64,000 nt of DNA from Allobosea sp. BH3 (GTDB lineage: Bacteria > Pseudomonadota > Alphaproteobacteria > Rhizobiales > Beijerinckiaceae). A model generated the notes under the pieces. That model ran no database searches, was not told the origin of the DNA, and saw only the letters and a list, made by a program, of their open reading frames with translations. Shown here one piece after another: positions 18,957 through 27,698 of this stretch. The stretch lies in assembly GCF_025499465.1 (NCBI RefSeq), contig NZ_JAIMCA010000001.1, positions 930,001-994,000 on the forward strand. The letters are read 5' to 3'. The position numbers and the translations under genes were made by a program. Position 1 is the first letter of the stretch. The number at the start of each line of letters is the position of its first letter.

Positions 18957-20132
18957 ATGAATCATCCGACTCGTCGCACCGTCATGGCCGGAGCGGCCGG
19001 CCTCGCCGCCCTCAAAGCCGGCGGCGCACAGGCGCAGAGCGCCCCGGTCGCACTGAACATCATCGATGTCGCCGGCAATCTGCAGCTCACGCAGGCGGCC
19101 ATCGAGAAGTTCGCCAAGGACAATCCGAAGCTGATTTCGCGGCTGAACTTTTCACGCGCGCCCTCGCCGGAGCTACCCGCCAAGATCAAGGCCCAGCAGC
19201 AGGCCAACCGCGTCGACATCGACCTCGTACTGACCGGCCCCGGCGCCATGTCGGACGGCATCCAGCAGGGCCTCTGGCTCGATGTCTGGAAGTCCCATGC
19301 CAAGGACCTGCCGAAGCCCGAGGAGGTCTATCACGAGCAGGCGCTGATGATGCAGCGCAACTTCGGCCAGAACGAAGGCGTCGCGGTCGTCTATTCGCCC
19401 TCCGGCCCGCTGTTCGAATACGCGCCTGAGCGGCTCAAGGCCGTGCCGAAGACCGCCGAGGACCTGCTCGCCTACGTCAAGCAGAACCCGAAGCGCTTCA
19501 CCTATGCGCGGCCGGTCAATTCCGGCCCCGGCTGGACCTGGCTGCAGGGGCTGCCCTACATCCTCGGCGATTCCGACCCGAGCGACCCGATGAATGGCTG
19601 GGCCAAGAGCTGGGCCTATCTCAAGGAGCTCGGCACCGGCGTCGACTACTATCCGGCCGGCACGGCCGCGACGATGAAGGAGCTCGGCGAAGGCACGCGG
19701 GACGTCATCGTCTCGACGCTGGGCTGGGACATCAACCCGCGCGTGCTCGGCATCGTCCCGAAGGAGGCCAAGGTCTTCGTCCTCGACAAGACGCACTGGA
19801 TTCCGGACACGCAGTTCATGTGCATCCCGAAGGGCGTCCCCGCCGACAAGGTGACGGCTCTGGTCGCGCTGATGGCCCATATGCTCAAGCCCGAGGCCCA
19901 GGCCGTGACCTACGACAAGGGCTATTTCTATCCCGGCCCGGCCGTGAAGGGCGTGACGCTCGCCATGGCTCCGCAGGAAAGCCGCGACATCCTCGCCGAA
20001 TATGGCCGGCCGGAATATGACGGGCTGATCACCAGCCTGCCGACCAAGCCGCCGCTGACACCCGAACGCCTCGTCGCCGCCTTCCGCCGCTGGGATCAGG
20101 AGATCGGCGTCGGCCACGGAGCGCCGCAGTAG
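18957..20132 (+). CDS. ABC transporter substrate-binding protein, family 1/PotD-like
   Basis: Periplasmic receptor of 391 residues. The Tat-like signal 'TRRTVMAGAAGLAALKAG' has probable cleavage after 'AQAQ'. ATG 18957 has 'agggag' 6 bases upstream; the in-frame ATG at 18927 has no such site. It is a paralogue of 14489-15682 across nearly the full length. It is followed after 2 bases by a Gfo/Idh/MocA oxidoreductase gene, so it heads a short plus-strand operon. No cognate permease is nearby, so it either borrows one or acts as a sensor. Its ligand is probably a carbohydrate, judging from the neighbours. Confidence 0.85.
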   Translation: MNHPTRRTVMAGAAGLAALKAGGAQAQSAPVALNIIDVAGNLQLTQAAIEKFAKDNPKLISRLNFSRAPSPELPAKIKAQQQANRVDIDLVLTGPGAMSDGIQQGLWLDVWKSHAKDLPKPEEVYHEQALMMQRNFGQNEGVAVVYSPSGPLFEYAPERLKAVPKTAEDLLAYVKQNPKRFTYARPVNSGPGWTWLQGLPYILGDSDPSDPMNGWAKSWAYLKELGTGVDYYPAGTAATMKELGEGTRDVIVSTLGWDINPRVLGIVPKEAKVFVLDKTHWIPDTQFMCIPKGVPADKVTALVALMAHMLKPEAQAVTYDKGYFYPGPAVKGVTLAMAPQESRDILAEYGRPEYDGLITSLPTKPPLTPERLVAAFRRWDQEIGVGHGAPQ

Positions 20133-20134
20133 CG

Positions 20135-21151
20135 ATGAAGTTCGCCGTCATCGGCCTCGACCACCGCCATATCTACCATATGGTCGGTGGTCTCCTCGAA
20201 GCCGGCGCGCACTGCGCCGGCTTCGATCCCGCGACGAGCGACGAGCGTGTGCTGACCGGCTTCCGCGAGCGCTTTCCCGATCTGACCGAGAGCACGGCCG
20301 ACCTGTTGCTCGGCGAACCCTCGATCGACCTGATCCTCTGCGCCGCGATCCCCGCCGAGCGCGCCGGCATCGCCATCCGCGCCATCCGCGCGGGCAAGGA
20401 CGTCATGGTCGACAAGCCGGGCGTCACCGACTTCGACCAGCTCGCCGCCGTGGAGAAGGCCGCAGCCGAGACGGGCCGCATCTTCTCGATCTGCTTCTCG
20501 GAACGCTTCATCGTCCCGGCGACGCTCATTGCCGGCAAACTGATCGCCGACGGCGCGATCGGCCGCGTGATACAGACGGTCGGCCTCGGCCCCCATCGCT
20601 TCAACCGCGCGATCCGCCCCGGCTGGTTCTTCGACAAGCGCCACTATGGCGGCATCCTCACCGACATCGCCTCGCACCAGATCGACCAGTTCCTGCATTT
20701 CACCGGCTCGCAGAATGCTGAGATCGTCGCCTCCGGCACCGGCCATTTCGGCGATCCGGACTTTCCCGATTTCGAGGATTTCGGCGAGATCCTGCTGCGC
20801 AGCGACCGGGCGGGTGGCTATATCCGTGTCGACTGGTTCACCGCCGACGGGCTGCCGACCTGGGGCGACGGACGCCTCACCATCCTCGGCACCGAAGGCA
20901 CCATCGAGCTGCGCAAATATGTCGATGTCGCCGGCCGCCCCGGCACGGACCATGTCTTCCTCGTCGACAGGGCCGGCACCCGCCATATCGACGCCTCGCG
21001 CGAGCCACTGACCTATTTCCGAGACCTGATCGCCGACATCGGCTCCCGCGGCGAAACCGCGATGAGCCAGGCCCACGCCTTCACCGTCTGCCGCCTCGCC
21101 CTGGAAGCGCAGGCGAAAGCCGCGTGGCTGCCGGCCAAACCCGCCATCTGA
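20135..21151 (+). CDS. Gfo/Idh/MocA family oxidoreductase
   Basis: NAD(P)-dependent sugar or cyclitol dehydrogenase, 338 residues. The N-terminal Rossmann half is followed by the EKP-equivalent 'VDKPG' near residue 93. The C-terminal half carries the 'TDIASHQIDQF' catalytic His/Asp segment. The dinucleotide-binding loop reads 'AVIGLDHRHIY' instead of the canonical GxGxxG/A, so cofactor binding may differ. It begins 2 bases after the binding-protein stop and ends 10 bases before a second family member. The pair could perform successive oxidation and reduction steps on one sugar. Confidence 0.87.
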   Translation: MKFAVIGLDHRHIYHMVGGLLEAGAHCAGFDPATSDERVLTGFRERFPDLTESTADLLLGEPSIDLILCAAIPAERAGIAIRAIRAGKDVMVDKPGVTDFDQLAAVEKAAAETGRIFSICFSERFIVPATLIAGKLIADGAIGRVIQTVGLGPHRFNRAIRPGWFFDKRHYGGILTDIASHQIDQFLHFTGSQNAEIVASGTGHFGDPDFPDFEDFGEILLRSDRAGGYIRVDWFTADGLPTWGDGRLTILGTEGTIELRKYVDVAGRPGTDHVFLVDRAGTRHIDASREPLTYFRDLIADIGSRGETAMSQAHAFTVCRLALEAQAKAAWLPAKPAI

Positions 21152-21161
21152 GGAGCCGACC

Positions 21162-22166
21162 ATGACACGCAAGCTCGGCATCGCCGTGATCGGACTCGGC
21201 CCCGCCTCGCTGCCGCACTCAAAAAGCCTGGTCGACCTCGCCGACCGGGCGCAGACGCTCTGGGCCGTCAGCCGCACGCCGGACCGCGCCAAGGCTTACT
21301 CCCAGCAGTTCCCCTTCCCGACCACGACCGATCTCGACGCGGTCCTCACCGATCCGGCGGTCGATGCGGCCATCGTGCTCACCCCGCCCTCCAGCCATCT
21401 CGACGTCTCGGCGCGCTGCCTCGAAGCCAGCAAGCATGTGCTCGTCGAGAAGCCGCTGGAGCTGACGAGCGAGCGCGGCCAGCGCCTCGTCGACGCGGCC
21501 CGCCGCTCGGGCAAGGTCTTCGGCGTCACCCTCCAGCATCGCTTCCGCCCCGCGAGCCTGCGCCTCAGAGCCGCGCTGCAGTCCGGCGAACTCGGCACGA
21601 TTCAAGCCGCCTCGCTCTCCGTGCCGTGGTGGCGCCCGCAGAGCTATTACGACGAGCCCGGACGCGGCACGCTGGCCCGTGACGGCGGCGGCGTGCTGCT
21701 GACGCAGGCGATCCACTCGCTCGACCTCTTCCGCTCGCTCGTCGGCGTCTCGAAGGTCGTCGCCGCGCAGAGCCGGACCACCGCGCTCCACCGCATGGAA
21801 ACCGAGGATTACGTCTCGGCCCTGCTGGAGACCGAAAACGGCGCACCCGCGACCCTGATGGCGACGACGGCGGCCTATCCCGGCTATCCCGAGCGCATCG
21901 AGATCACCGGCACGAAGGGCCATGCCAGCCTGATCGGCGGGCGGCTCAGCCTCGCCTTCCTCGACGGACGCGAGGAGGTCGTCGAGGCCGAGGGCTCGAC
22001 CGGCAGCGGCGCCAACATCATGGATTTCCCGCATGACGCCCACCGCGCCGTCATCGCCGATTTCCTCGATGCCATCGAGCAGGGCCGGGACGCGGTCGTC
22101 ACCGGCGAGGAGGCTCTGGCCTCCCAGCGCCTCGTCGACGATATCCTGAAGGCGGCGCGTTCTTGA
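21162..22166 (+). CDS. Gfo/Idh/MocA family oxidoreductase
   Basis: Second NAD(P)-dependent oxidoreductase, 334 residues. The N-terminal 'IAVIGLGPASLPHSKS' is the nucleotide-binding loop. 'VEKPLELT' is the catalytic-lysine segment at about 101-108, and 'LLTQAIHSLDLFR' carries the catalytic His. It is more canonical than its neighbour at 20135-21151. 'aggagccgacc' precedes the ATG. It ends the run that starts with the binding protein; an intergenic repeat separates it from the kinase. The substrate is unknown. Confidence 0.9.
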   Translation: MTRKLGIAVIGLGPASLPHSKSLVDLADRAQTLWAVSRTPDRAKAYSQQFPFPTTTDLDAVLTDPAVDAAIVLTPPSSHLDVSARCLEASKHVLVEKPLELTSERGQRLVDAARRSGKVFGVTLQHRFRPASLRLRAALQSGELGTIQAASLSVPWWRPQSYYDEPGRGTLARDGGGVLLTQAIHSLDLFRSLVGVSKVVAAQSRTTALHRMETEDYVSALLETENGAPATLMATTAAYPGYPERIEITGTKGHASLIGGRLSLAFLDGREEVVEAEGSTGSGANIMDFPHDAHRAVIADFLDAIEQGRDAVVTGEEALASQRLVDDILKAARS

Positions 22167-22201
22167 CTCCGGCATCGATTATGCTGCCGATGCCCCAACT
22201 G

Positions 22202-22298
22202 CCGTCATTCCGGGCTTGACCCGGAATCCATCATAACGCGTCGCGCCCAACGATGGATTCCGGATCGGCACTGCTTCGCGGCTTGTCCGGAATGACGA
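22202..22298. repeat. Intergenic mosaic palindrome ('cgtcattccggg' type)
   Basis: The outer arms 'ccgtcattccggg' and 'tccggaatgacg' and the inner arms 'ggaatccat' and 'atggattcc' pair to give a long cruciform or hairpin. It fills most of the gap before the FGGY kinase gene. Its end arms resemble those at 50981-51024. Confidence 0.75.
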
Positions 22299-22314
22299 GT
22301 GTGTTTCTCTCCCC

Positions 22315-23823
22315 ATGAACGAAAAGAGCGTCGTCCTGGCCTGCGATCTCGGCGGCAGCAGCTTCCGCGCCGCCCTGATCGACCAAAGCGGCGCGGCGCT
22401 AGCTGAAAGCGCCGCCGTCGGCCCCGCTCTCGACGACCATCTCGGGCACTCACAGGTCGCCGCGGAAGGCTGGTGGCAGCTGCTTCTCCGGACGGCCGGC
22501 GAGCTGGCGCAGCAGAAGCCCGACCTCTTCGCGAAGATTGAAGCCGTGACGATCTGCGGCGTCACGCGCACGCAGGTCTTCCTTGGCGCGGACGGGCGCG
22601 AGCTACGGCCCGCTTTGACCTGGAAAGACAGCCGCTCGGAAGCCGCGGCGGCGGAACTGCTGGAGCGGCTCGGACCGCATCCGGAAGCCGGCCGCATCAA
22701 CGCCTTCCACCCGCTCGCGCGGCTCGCCTGGCTTGCGGAGGAGGAAGCCGACAACGCCCGCGGCCTCGCCTGCGTGCTGGAACCCAAGGATTATCTGAAT
22801 TTTCGGCTCACCGGCCGCCACGCCAGCGATCCGGTCTCGATGGCCCGCCTCGTCGCCGGCCGCTCGGCCCTCGCCACCATCGGCCTGCCGGCCTCGATCA
22901 TTCCCGCGATCATCGAACCGAGTGAGATCGTCGGCCCGATCAATGGCGCTCTGCCCGCCCCCTTCGACAGGCTGGCGGGCGTGCCGGTGTTCTGCGGCTG
23001 CAACGACACCTGGGCCGCAGTCGCAGGGCTCGGCGCGATGCGGCCGGGCTATGCCTACAACATCTCCGGCACGACCGAGGTGCTCGGCGTGCTGGGCACG
23101 GACGAAGCCGAAGCCGAGGGGCTGATGACCGTCGACTGGCGCGGGCTCTGGCATCTCGGCGGGCCGAGCCAGAACGGCGCCGACACCGCCGCATGGCTCG
23201 CCGGCCTGCTCGGCGGCCCCGAGGATGTCGGCGCGCAGATCGACAGCTTACTCGCAGGACAGCGTCATCCGCAGCCACTGATCTTCCTGCCCTATCTGCA
23301 GGGCGAGCGCGTGCCCTACTGGAACCCGAACCTGCGCGGCGCCTTCATCGGGCTCAACCGCCAGCACGGCCCGACCGACCTCGCCTATGCGGTGCTGGAA
23401 GGGGTCGCCTGCCTCAACCGCCTCGTTCTGGAGCGGGCGGAAGGCGCGCTTGGCGCCCGCGTCGACGAGATCCGCTTCGGCGGCGGCGCAGCGGCGAATC
23501 CGATCTGGGCGCAGGTGAAGGCCGATCTCTGCGGCCGCCGGATCGCAATCGGCACGGCCAAGGAGCCCGGCCTGCTCGGCGCGGCAATCATCGCCTGGAC
23601 GGGGCTCGGACGCTTCGCCTCGCTGGAAGCCGCGCAGGACGCCCTTGTTAAGATCGCCCGGCGCTACGAGCCCGACCCGGCGCGACGCCCGGCCTACAAC
23701 GCGCTCTATGCGCTCTATCGGCAGAGCGAAGCGGCTCTCGCCCCGATCTCGGCCGAGCTCGTCACGCTGGCGCAAAGCACCGCCGCGTTGCCCGGCCTCG
23801 CCAACCCGGCAAACGCCACGTAA
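22315..23823 (+). CDS. FGGY-family carbohydrate kinase
   Basis: Phosphorylates a sugar or polyol after import. The product is 502 residues, standard for the family. The N-terminal phosphate loop is 'ACDLGGSSFRAAL', a second ATP-site segment is 'NISGTTEVLGVLG', and the C-terminal signature is 'FGGGAAANPIWAQVKAD'. The closest general type is xylulo/gluconokinase-like, but no specific assignment is safe. It heads the group with the ribose-type ABC transporter and nucleoside hydrolase. No strong Shine-Dalgarno is visible before ATG 22315. Confidence 0.9.
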   Translation: MNEKSVVLACDLGGSSFRAALIDQSGAALAESAAVGPALDDHLGHSQVAAEGWWQLLLRTAGELAQQKPDLFAKIEAVTICGVTRTQVFLGADGRELRPALTWKDSRSEAAAAELLERLGPHPEAGRINAFHPLARLAWLAEEEADNARGLACVLEPKDYLNFRLTGRHASDPVSMARLVAGRSALATIGLPASIIPAIIEPSEIVGPINGALPAPFDRLAGVPVFCGCNDTWAAVAGLGAMRPGYAYNISGTTEVLGVLGTDEAEAEGLMTVDWRGLWHLGGPSQNGADTAAWLAGLLGGPEDVGAQIDSLLAGQRHPQPLIFLPYLQGERVPYWNPNLRGAFIGLNRQHGPTDLAYAVLEGVACLNRLVLERAEGALGARVDEIRFGGGAAANPIWAQVKADLCGRRIAIGTAKEPGLLGAAIIAWTGLGRFASLEAAQDALVKIARRYEPDPARRPAYNALYALYRQSEAALAPISAELVTLAQSTAALPGLANPANAT

Positions 23824-23833
23824 AGGACGTTTC

Positions 23834-23890
23834 ATGCCGACGATCCGAAACCGGGCGCTGGCGCGCATGATCGCGAAGAAGGGACTGTGA
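23834..23890 (+). CDS. Possible 18-residue leader peptide
   Basis: A tiny open frame lies between the kinase and permease genes. It has 'aaagga' 7 bases ahead of its ATG and a basic product ('MPTIRNRALARMIAKKGL'). Its stop codon lies 1 base before the permease TTG start, so it could couple translation of the permease to the kinase. It may equally be chance. Peptide evidence or ribosome profiling would be needed to call it a gene. Confidence 0.3.
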   Translation: MPTIRNRALARMIAKKGL

Positions 23891-23891
23891 G

Positions 23892-24848
23892 TTGGGCCGT
23901 ATAGACCCGCGCGAATTGATCGGGCGCTATGGCACGGCTCTGGCCGGGCTGGCGCTGATCCTGTTCTTCCTCGTCTTCGCGCCGAACTTCGCCTCCAGCA
24001 TGAACATCATCAATGTGCTGAAGGATACGAGCTTCCTCGCCATCCTGGCGCTCGGCTTCGCGCTGGCCTTCACCGTCGCCGAGCTCGATCTTTCGGTCGC
24101 CGAAGTGGCGAGCCTCGCGGCCGTCGTTTGCGGCTGGCTGGTGCATGCACAATACCCGCCGGCCGTCGCCGTATCGGCGGCGCTGGGCGTCGGCATCGTG
24201 CTCGGCTCCTTCAACGGCTTCGGCGTTACCGTGCTGCGCATTCCCTCGCTGATCATGACGCTGGGCACAGCTGCCATCGCCAAGGGCCTCGCCTTCATGA
24301 TCACGCAGGGCGTCGCCTTCGTCGGGCGCTGGCCTGTCGGCTTCACGGGGCTCGCGCGCGGCTACAGCTTCGGCATCCCCAATCTCGTGCTCTGGATGGC
24401 CGGCGCCACGCTCTTCGCCTGGGGCCTCGTCCGCTGGACGAAGACCGGCGCGCATATGGTCGCGACCGGCGAGGCGGACGAGGCTGCGCGGCTTGCCGGC
24501 ATTGCGACGCCGCGGATGAAGCGCATCGGCCTTCTGCTCGCCGGCCTCTTCGCCGGCATCATGGCGATGCTGCTCGCCGCCAATCTGTCCTCCGCCGCGC
24601 CCAACATGGCCGGCGACTACCTGCTTTACGCCATCGCCGCCGTGCTGCTCGGCATGACCATGTTCGACCCCGGCAAGCCGAACATCGCCGGCACGGTCTT
24701 CGCGGCCCTGGTGCTCAAGGTGCTCGGCAACGGCTTGGTCCTGCTCGGCGCGCCCTATTACATTCAGGACATCGTGCTCGGCGCGATCATCATCGGCTCG
24801 GTCGCCTTCTCGGCCAGCGCGATGAAGAAAGCGGCGTTCAAGGTCTAA
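23892..24848 (+). CDS. Sugar ABC transporter permease (RbsC/FrcC type)
   Basis: Homodimeric membrane channel of a carbohydrate-uptake type 2 importer, 318 residues. About eight to ten hydrophobic spans are seen. Family landmarks are 'AELDLSVAEVASLAAVV', 'IPSLIMTLGTAAIAKGL' and 'TGEADEAARLAGI'. The start is TTG 23892, 8 bases after 'aaggga'. No ATG is available upstream in frame. It lies between the FGGY kinase and the binding protein. An 18-codon frame ends 1 base before it. Confidence 0.92.
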   Translation: MGRIDPRELIGRYGTALAGLALILFFLVFAPNFASSMNIINVLKDTSFLAILALGFALAFTVAELDLSVAEVASLAAVVCGWLVHAQYPPAVAVSAALGVGIVLGSFNGFGVTVLRIPSLIMTLGTAAIAKGLAFMITQGVAFVGRWPVGFTGLARGYSFGIPNLVLWMAGATLFAWGLVRWTKTGAHMVATGEADEAARLAGIATPRMKRIGLLLAGLFAGIMAMLLAANLSSAAPNMAGDYLLYAIAAVLLGMTMFDPGKPNIAGTVFAALVLKVLGNGLVLLGAPYYIQDIVLGAIIIGSVAFSASAMKKAAFKV

Positions 24849-24881
24849 GGTTCAAACGGTCCAACAAGGGGAGTGGGCTTC

Positions 24882-25826
24882 ATGTTCGGTTTGAGGAAGA
24901 TGCTGGTCGCGGCCGCGGCGCTCGTTGCACTGGGCCAGTCTGCGCAAGCGTTCGAGGTCGGCATCATCGGCTTCCAGTTCTCGTCGGAGACACATGCGCG
25001 CGTCGCCAACGCCGCTGCGGCGGCGGCCAAGGCCAGGGGCTGGGGTGTGACGCTGCTGAACTCGGAAGGCGCGCTGCCCAAGCATGCCGAGCAGTTCGAC
25101 GCGCTGATCGCCAAGAAGGTCGACGCGATCATCATCGCCATGGGCAAGCCGGTCGAGGCCGACGCCCAGTTCAAGGCCGCCAAGGACGCCAAGATCCCCG
25201 TGATCACCGTGCAGTCGGGTTCGAGCCCGCATGCGCTCTTCGACATCCAGACCAACGAATACAAGGTCGGCGCCGATGCCGCGCTCTATCTGCTCGGCCA
25301 GCTCGGCTATCAAGGCAACATCGTCTCCGCCCGCTTCGACCTCAACGTCGCCTCGCGCATCCGCGGTCGCATCCTCGACGCGGTCCTGGCCGAGAACCAG
25401 GCGGTGAAGGAGCTCGGCAAGTTCTCGATGGCCCGCACCCAGAGCTGGCGCGATGACGTGCGCGCCGGCATGCAGGCGCTGCTCCTGCAGAACCAGGGCA
25501 AGATCAACGGCATCTGGGCCTCCTTCGACGGCCAGGCCTACATCATCGACGACCTGCTGCAGGCTCAGGGGATCAAGAAGGGCCAGATCCCGCTGATCTC
25601 GGTCGATGGCGGCAAGGAGAGCTACGAGCGCATCGCCGACCCCAACTCGACCTTCATGGCCACCGTCGCGGTGCCCTTCGACGAGATGGGCAAGCAGGCG
25701 GTCGATGCCATCCAGGCGATCGTCGTCGAGAAGAAGCCGAAGGAGACCATCGCGTCCGGCCCCTATCTCTTCACCGAAGCCGTGCTGGTCGACAAGAACA
25801 ACGTCCAGCAGTTCCTGAAGAAGTGA
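24882..25826 (+). CDS. Sugar ABC transporter substrate-binding protein (periplasmic binding protein type I)
   Basis: Periplasmic receptor of about 314 residues with signal peptide and cleavage after 'SAQAF' or just before it. The fold is the ribose/galactose-binding type: 'EVGIIGFQFSSE', 'ALIAKKVDAIIIAMGKPVEA', 'GIWASFDGQAYIIDDLL', 'PLISVDGGKESY'. ATG 24882 is preferred over the in-frame GTG 24873 because 'aaggggag' is correctly spaced for it. It is encoded between the permease and ATPase genes, an order also seen in fructose/ribose-type systems. The ligand is probably a pentose or nucleoside-derived sugar given the neighbouring nucleoside hydrolase, but this is inference. Confidence 0.92.
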   Translation: MFGLRKMLVAAAALVALGQSAQAFEVGIIGFQFSSETHARVANAAAAAAKARGWGVTLLNSEGALPKHAEQFDALIAKKVDAIIIAMGKPVEADAQFKAAKDAKIPVITVQSGSSPHALFDIQTNEYKVGADAALYLLGQLGYQGNIVSARFDLNVASRIRGRILDAVLAENQAVKELGKFSMARTQSWRDDVRAGMQALLLQNQGKINGIWASFDGQAYIIDDLLQAQGIKKGQIPLISVDGGKESYERIADPNSTFMATVAVPFDEMGKQAVDAIQAIVVEKKPKETIASGPYLFTEAVLVDKNNVQQFLKK

Positions 25827-25835
25827 GGGCGACAG

Positions 25836-25932
25836 CCGTCATGCTCGGGCTTGACCCGAGCATCTCGGAAACCAGCACCCTCCGGTCCTGAGATTCTCGG
25901 GTCGAAGCCCTGCTTCGCCCGAGAATGACGGC
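25836..25932. repeat. Mosaic palindromic intergenic repeat, copy 3
   Basis: This is the inverse orientation of copies 1 and 2. It begins 'ccgtcatgctcgggcttgac', continues through 'cctgagattctcggg' and ends 'cccgagaatgacgg'. It separates the binding-protein and ATPase genes. An upstream ATG for the ATPase (25925) lies inside this repeat and was discounted for that reason. Confidence 0.75.
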
Positions 25933-25960
25933 AAGCCCTCCGCGATCCCATGGACAGGCC

Positions 25961-26725
25961 ATGACCACCTCCACCCCGCTCCTCTCGCTTCGCGGCATCG
26001 GCAAGAGCTACGGCCCGGTCGTCGCCGTGCGCGATGTCGATCTCGACATCTTTCCCGGCGAGGTCGTGGCGCTGTGCGGCGACAATGGCGCCGGCAAGTC
26101 GAGCCTGATCAAGGTGGTTTCCGGCGCCGAGGAGGCGACAGCCGGCACGATCAGCCTGCGCGGCAAGCAGGTCGCCTTCACCTCGCCGCATGATGCGCTC
26201 GAAAACGGCGTCGCGACGATCTACCAGGATCTCGCGCTCGCTCCGCGCCTCTCCATCGCCCAGAACGTCTTCATGGGCTCGGAGCTGACGAAGCCCTTCC
26301 TGCTGCCCTTCCTGCGCATCCTCGACAAGAAGCGGATGATCGCGGACTCGCAGCGTTACCTGTCCCAGCTCTCCGCCGCCGTCACCGACATGACCCGGCC
26401 GGTCGAGCGGCTCTCCGGCGGCCAGCGTCAGGCGGTCGCGATCTCGCGCGCGCTGCGCTGGAACGCCGAGATCATCATCATGGACGAGCCGACAGCCGCG
26501 CTCGGCGTCAAGGAGAGCGCGCTCGTCCTCGACCTCATCCGCAAGCTCAAGGCCGACGGCCGCACCGTCATCCTGATCAGCCACAACATGCGCGACGTGG
26601 TGGCGCTGGCGGACCGCGTCGTCATCATGGGCGCAGGCCGCAAATACGTCGACCGGCCGCTCGGGGACCTGTCGGCCGACGACATCGCCCATATGATCAT
26701 GGCCGGCAACGCGAAGGCGGCGTGA
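25961..26725 (+). CDS. Sugar ABC transporter ATP-binding protein, single-domain (FrcA type)
   Basis: ATPase of the carbohydrate importer, 254 residues. It has one nucleotide-binding domain, unlike RbsA/XylG proteins with two. Walker A is 'GDNGAGKSS', the signature is 'LSGGQRQAV', Walker B is 'IIIMDEPTAAL' and the H-loop is 'LISHN'. ATG 25961 gives the normal N-terminus 'PLLSLRGIGKSYGPV'. Its stop is 5 bases ahead of the nucleoside hydrolase gene. It completes the transporter with the permease and binding protein upstream. Confidence 0.93.
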   Translation: MTTSTPLLSLRGIGKSYGPVVAVRDVDLDIFPGEVVALCGDNGAGKSSLIKVVSGAEEATAGTISLRGKQVAFTSPHDALENGVATIYQDLALAPRLSIAQNVFMGSELTKPFLLPFLRILDKKRMIADSQRYLSQLSAAVTDMTRPVERLSGGQRQAVAISRALRWNAEIIIMDEPTAALGVKESALVLDLIRKLKADGRTVILISHNMRDVVALADRVVIMGAGRKYVDRPLGDLSADDIAHMIMAGNAKAA

Positions 26726-26729
26726 AGCG

Positions 26730-27659
26730 ATGCGCGAGACGATCGTCATCGATACCGATCCGGGACAGGACGATGCCGTGGCCCTGCTGCTGGCCTTCGC
26801 AAGCCGCGACGCGCTGGATCTGAAGGCGATCACCACCATCGCCGGTAATGTCCCCGTGGCGCAGACCACGGCGAATACCCTGCGCATCCGCGACCTCGCA
26901 AAGGCCGGAGACATTCCGGTCTACTGCGGCGCAGAGACCCCGCTCGTCATCGCGCTCGAAACCGCCGAGTTCGTCTGCGGACCGGATGGGCTGGCCGGTG
27001 CCGGTCTCCCCGCTCCGGCGAGCGCCGCCGCGCCCGGCCACGCCGTGGACGCGATCATCGCGATCTGCCGTGCCGCGCCCGACGAGGGCGTCACGCTCTG
27101 CCCGCTCGGGCCGCTGACAAATCTCGCGCTCGCCTTCCGCCTCGCGCCCGACATCCTGCCCAAGGTGAGGCGCATCGTACTGATGGGCGGGGCCATCGGG
27201 CTCGGCAACATCACGCCAGCGGCCGAATTCAACGCCTATACCGATCCGCATGCCGCCGCCGTGGTCTTCGGCTGCGGTCGGCCCATTGTCATGTTCGGGC
27301 TGGGCGTCACGCTGCAGGCCATCGCCAGCCACGCCCAGATCTCCCGCATCGGCACGCTCGGCAACGCCACCGGCAAGGCCGTGCACGGCATGCTGACACG
27401 CCCGCGCCCCGGCGGGCTCGGCAGCGACGGCCATCCGATGCACGACCCCTGCATCGTCGCGTTCCTGCTCTGGCCGGAACTCTTCGAGGGACGCGACTGC
27501 TTTGTCACGGTCGAGACCGGCGACGGTCCCTTACGCGGCCGCACGACCATCGACTGGAACGGCAGGCTGAAGCGCGAGCCCAACGCCCATGTCGTCGCTG
27601 CCGTGAAGGCCCATGAGCTGTTCGAGCGCGTGATCGAGCGCCTCGCCACATTGCCTTGA
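26730..27659 (+). CDS. Nucleoside hydrolase (IUNH family)
   Basis: Calcium-dependent N-ribohydrolase that splits nucleosides into base and ribose. The product is 309 residues. The N-terminal metal motif 'DTDPGQDDAVALL' is at about 8-20, 'LCPLGPLTNLALA' is the typical mid-protein block, and 'AEFNAYTDPHAAAVV' is the ribose-binding Asn/Asp block. Base specificity cannot be decided. It is tightly spaced after the ABC ATPase gene, suggesting that the importer brings in a nucleoside, or that the operon recycles its ribose through the FGGY kinase. Confidence 0.93.
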   Translation: MRETIVIDTDPGQDDAVALLLAFASRDALDLKAITTIAGNVPVAQTTANTLRIRDLAKAGDIPVYCGAETPLVIALETAEFVCGPDGLAGAGLPAPASAAAPGHAVDAIIAICRAAPDEGVTLCPLGPLTNLALAFRLAPDILPKVRRIVLMGGAIGLGNITPAAEFNAYTDPHAAAVVFGCGRPIVMFGLGVTLQAIASHAQISRIGTLGNATGKAVHGMLTRPRPGGLGSDGHPMHDPCIVAFLLWPELFEGRDCFVTVETGDGPLRGRTTIDWNGRLKREPNAHVVAAVKAHELFERVIERLATLP

Positions 27660-27698
27660 GCCGTCGCTTGAAAATCCTTGCCTGAAAGAGCCTGAGCC

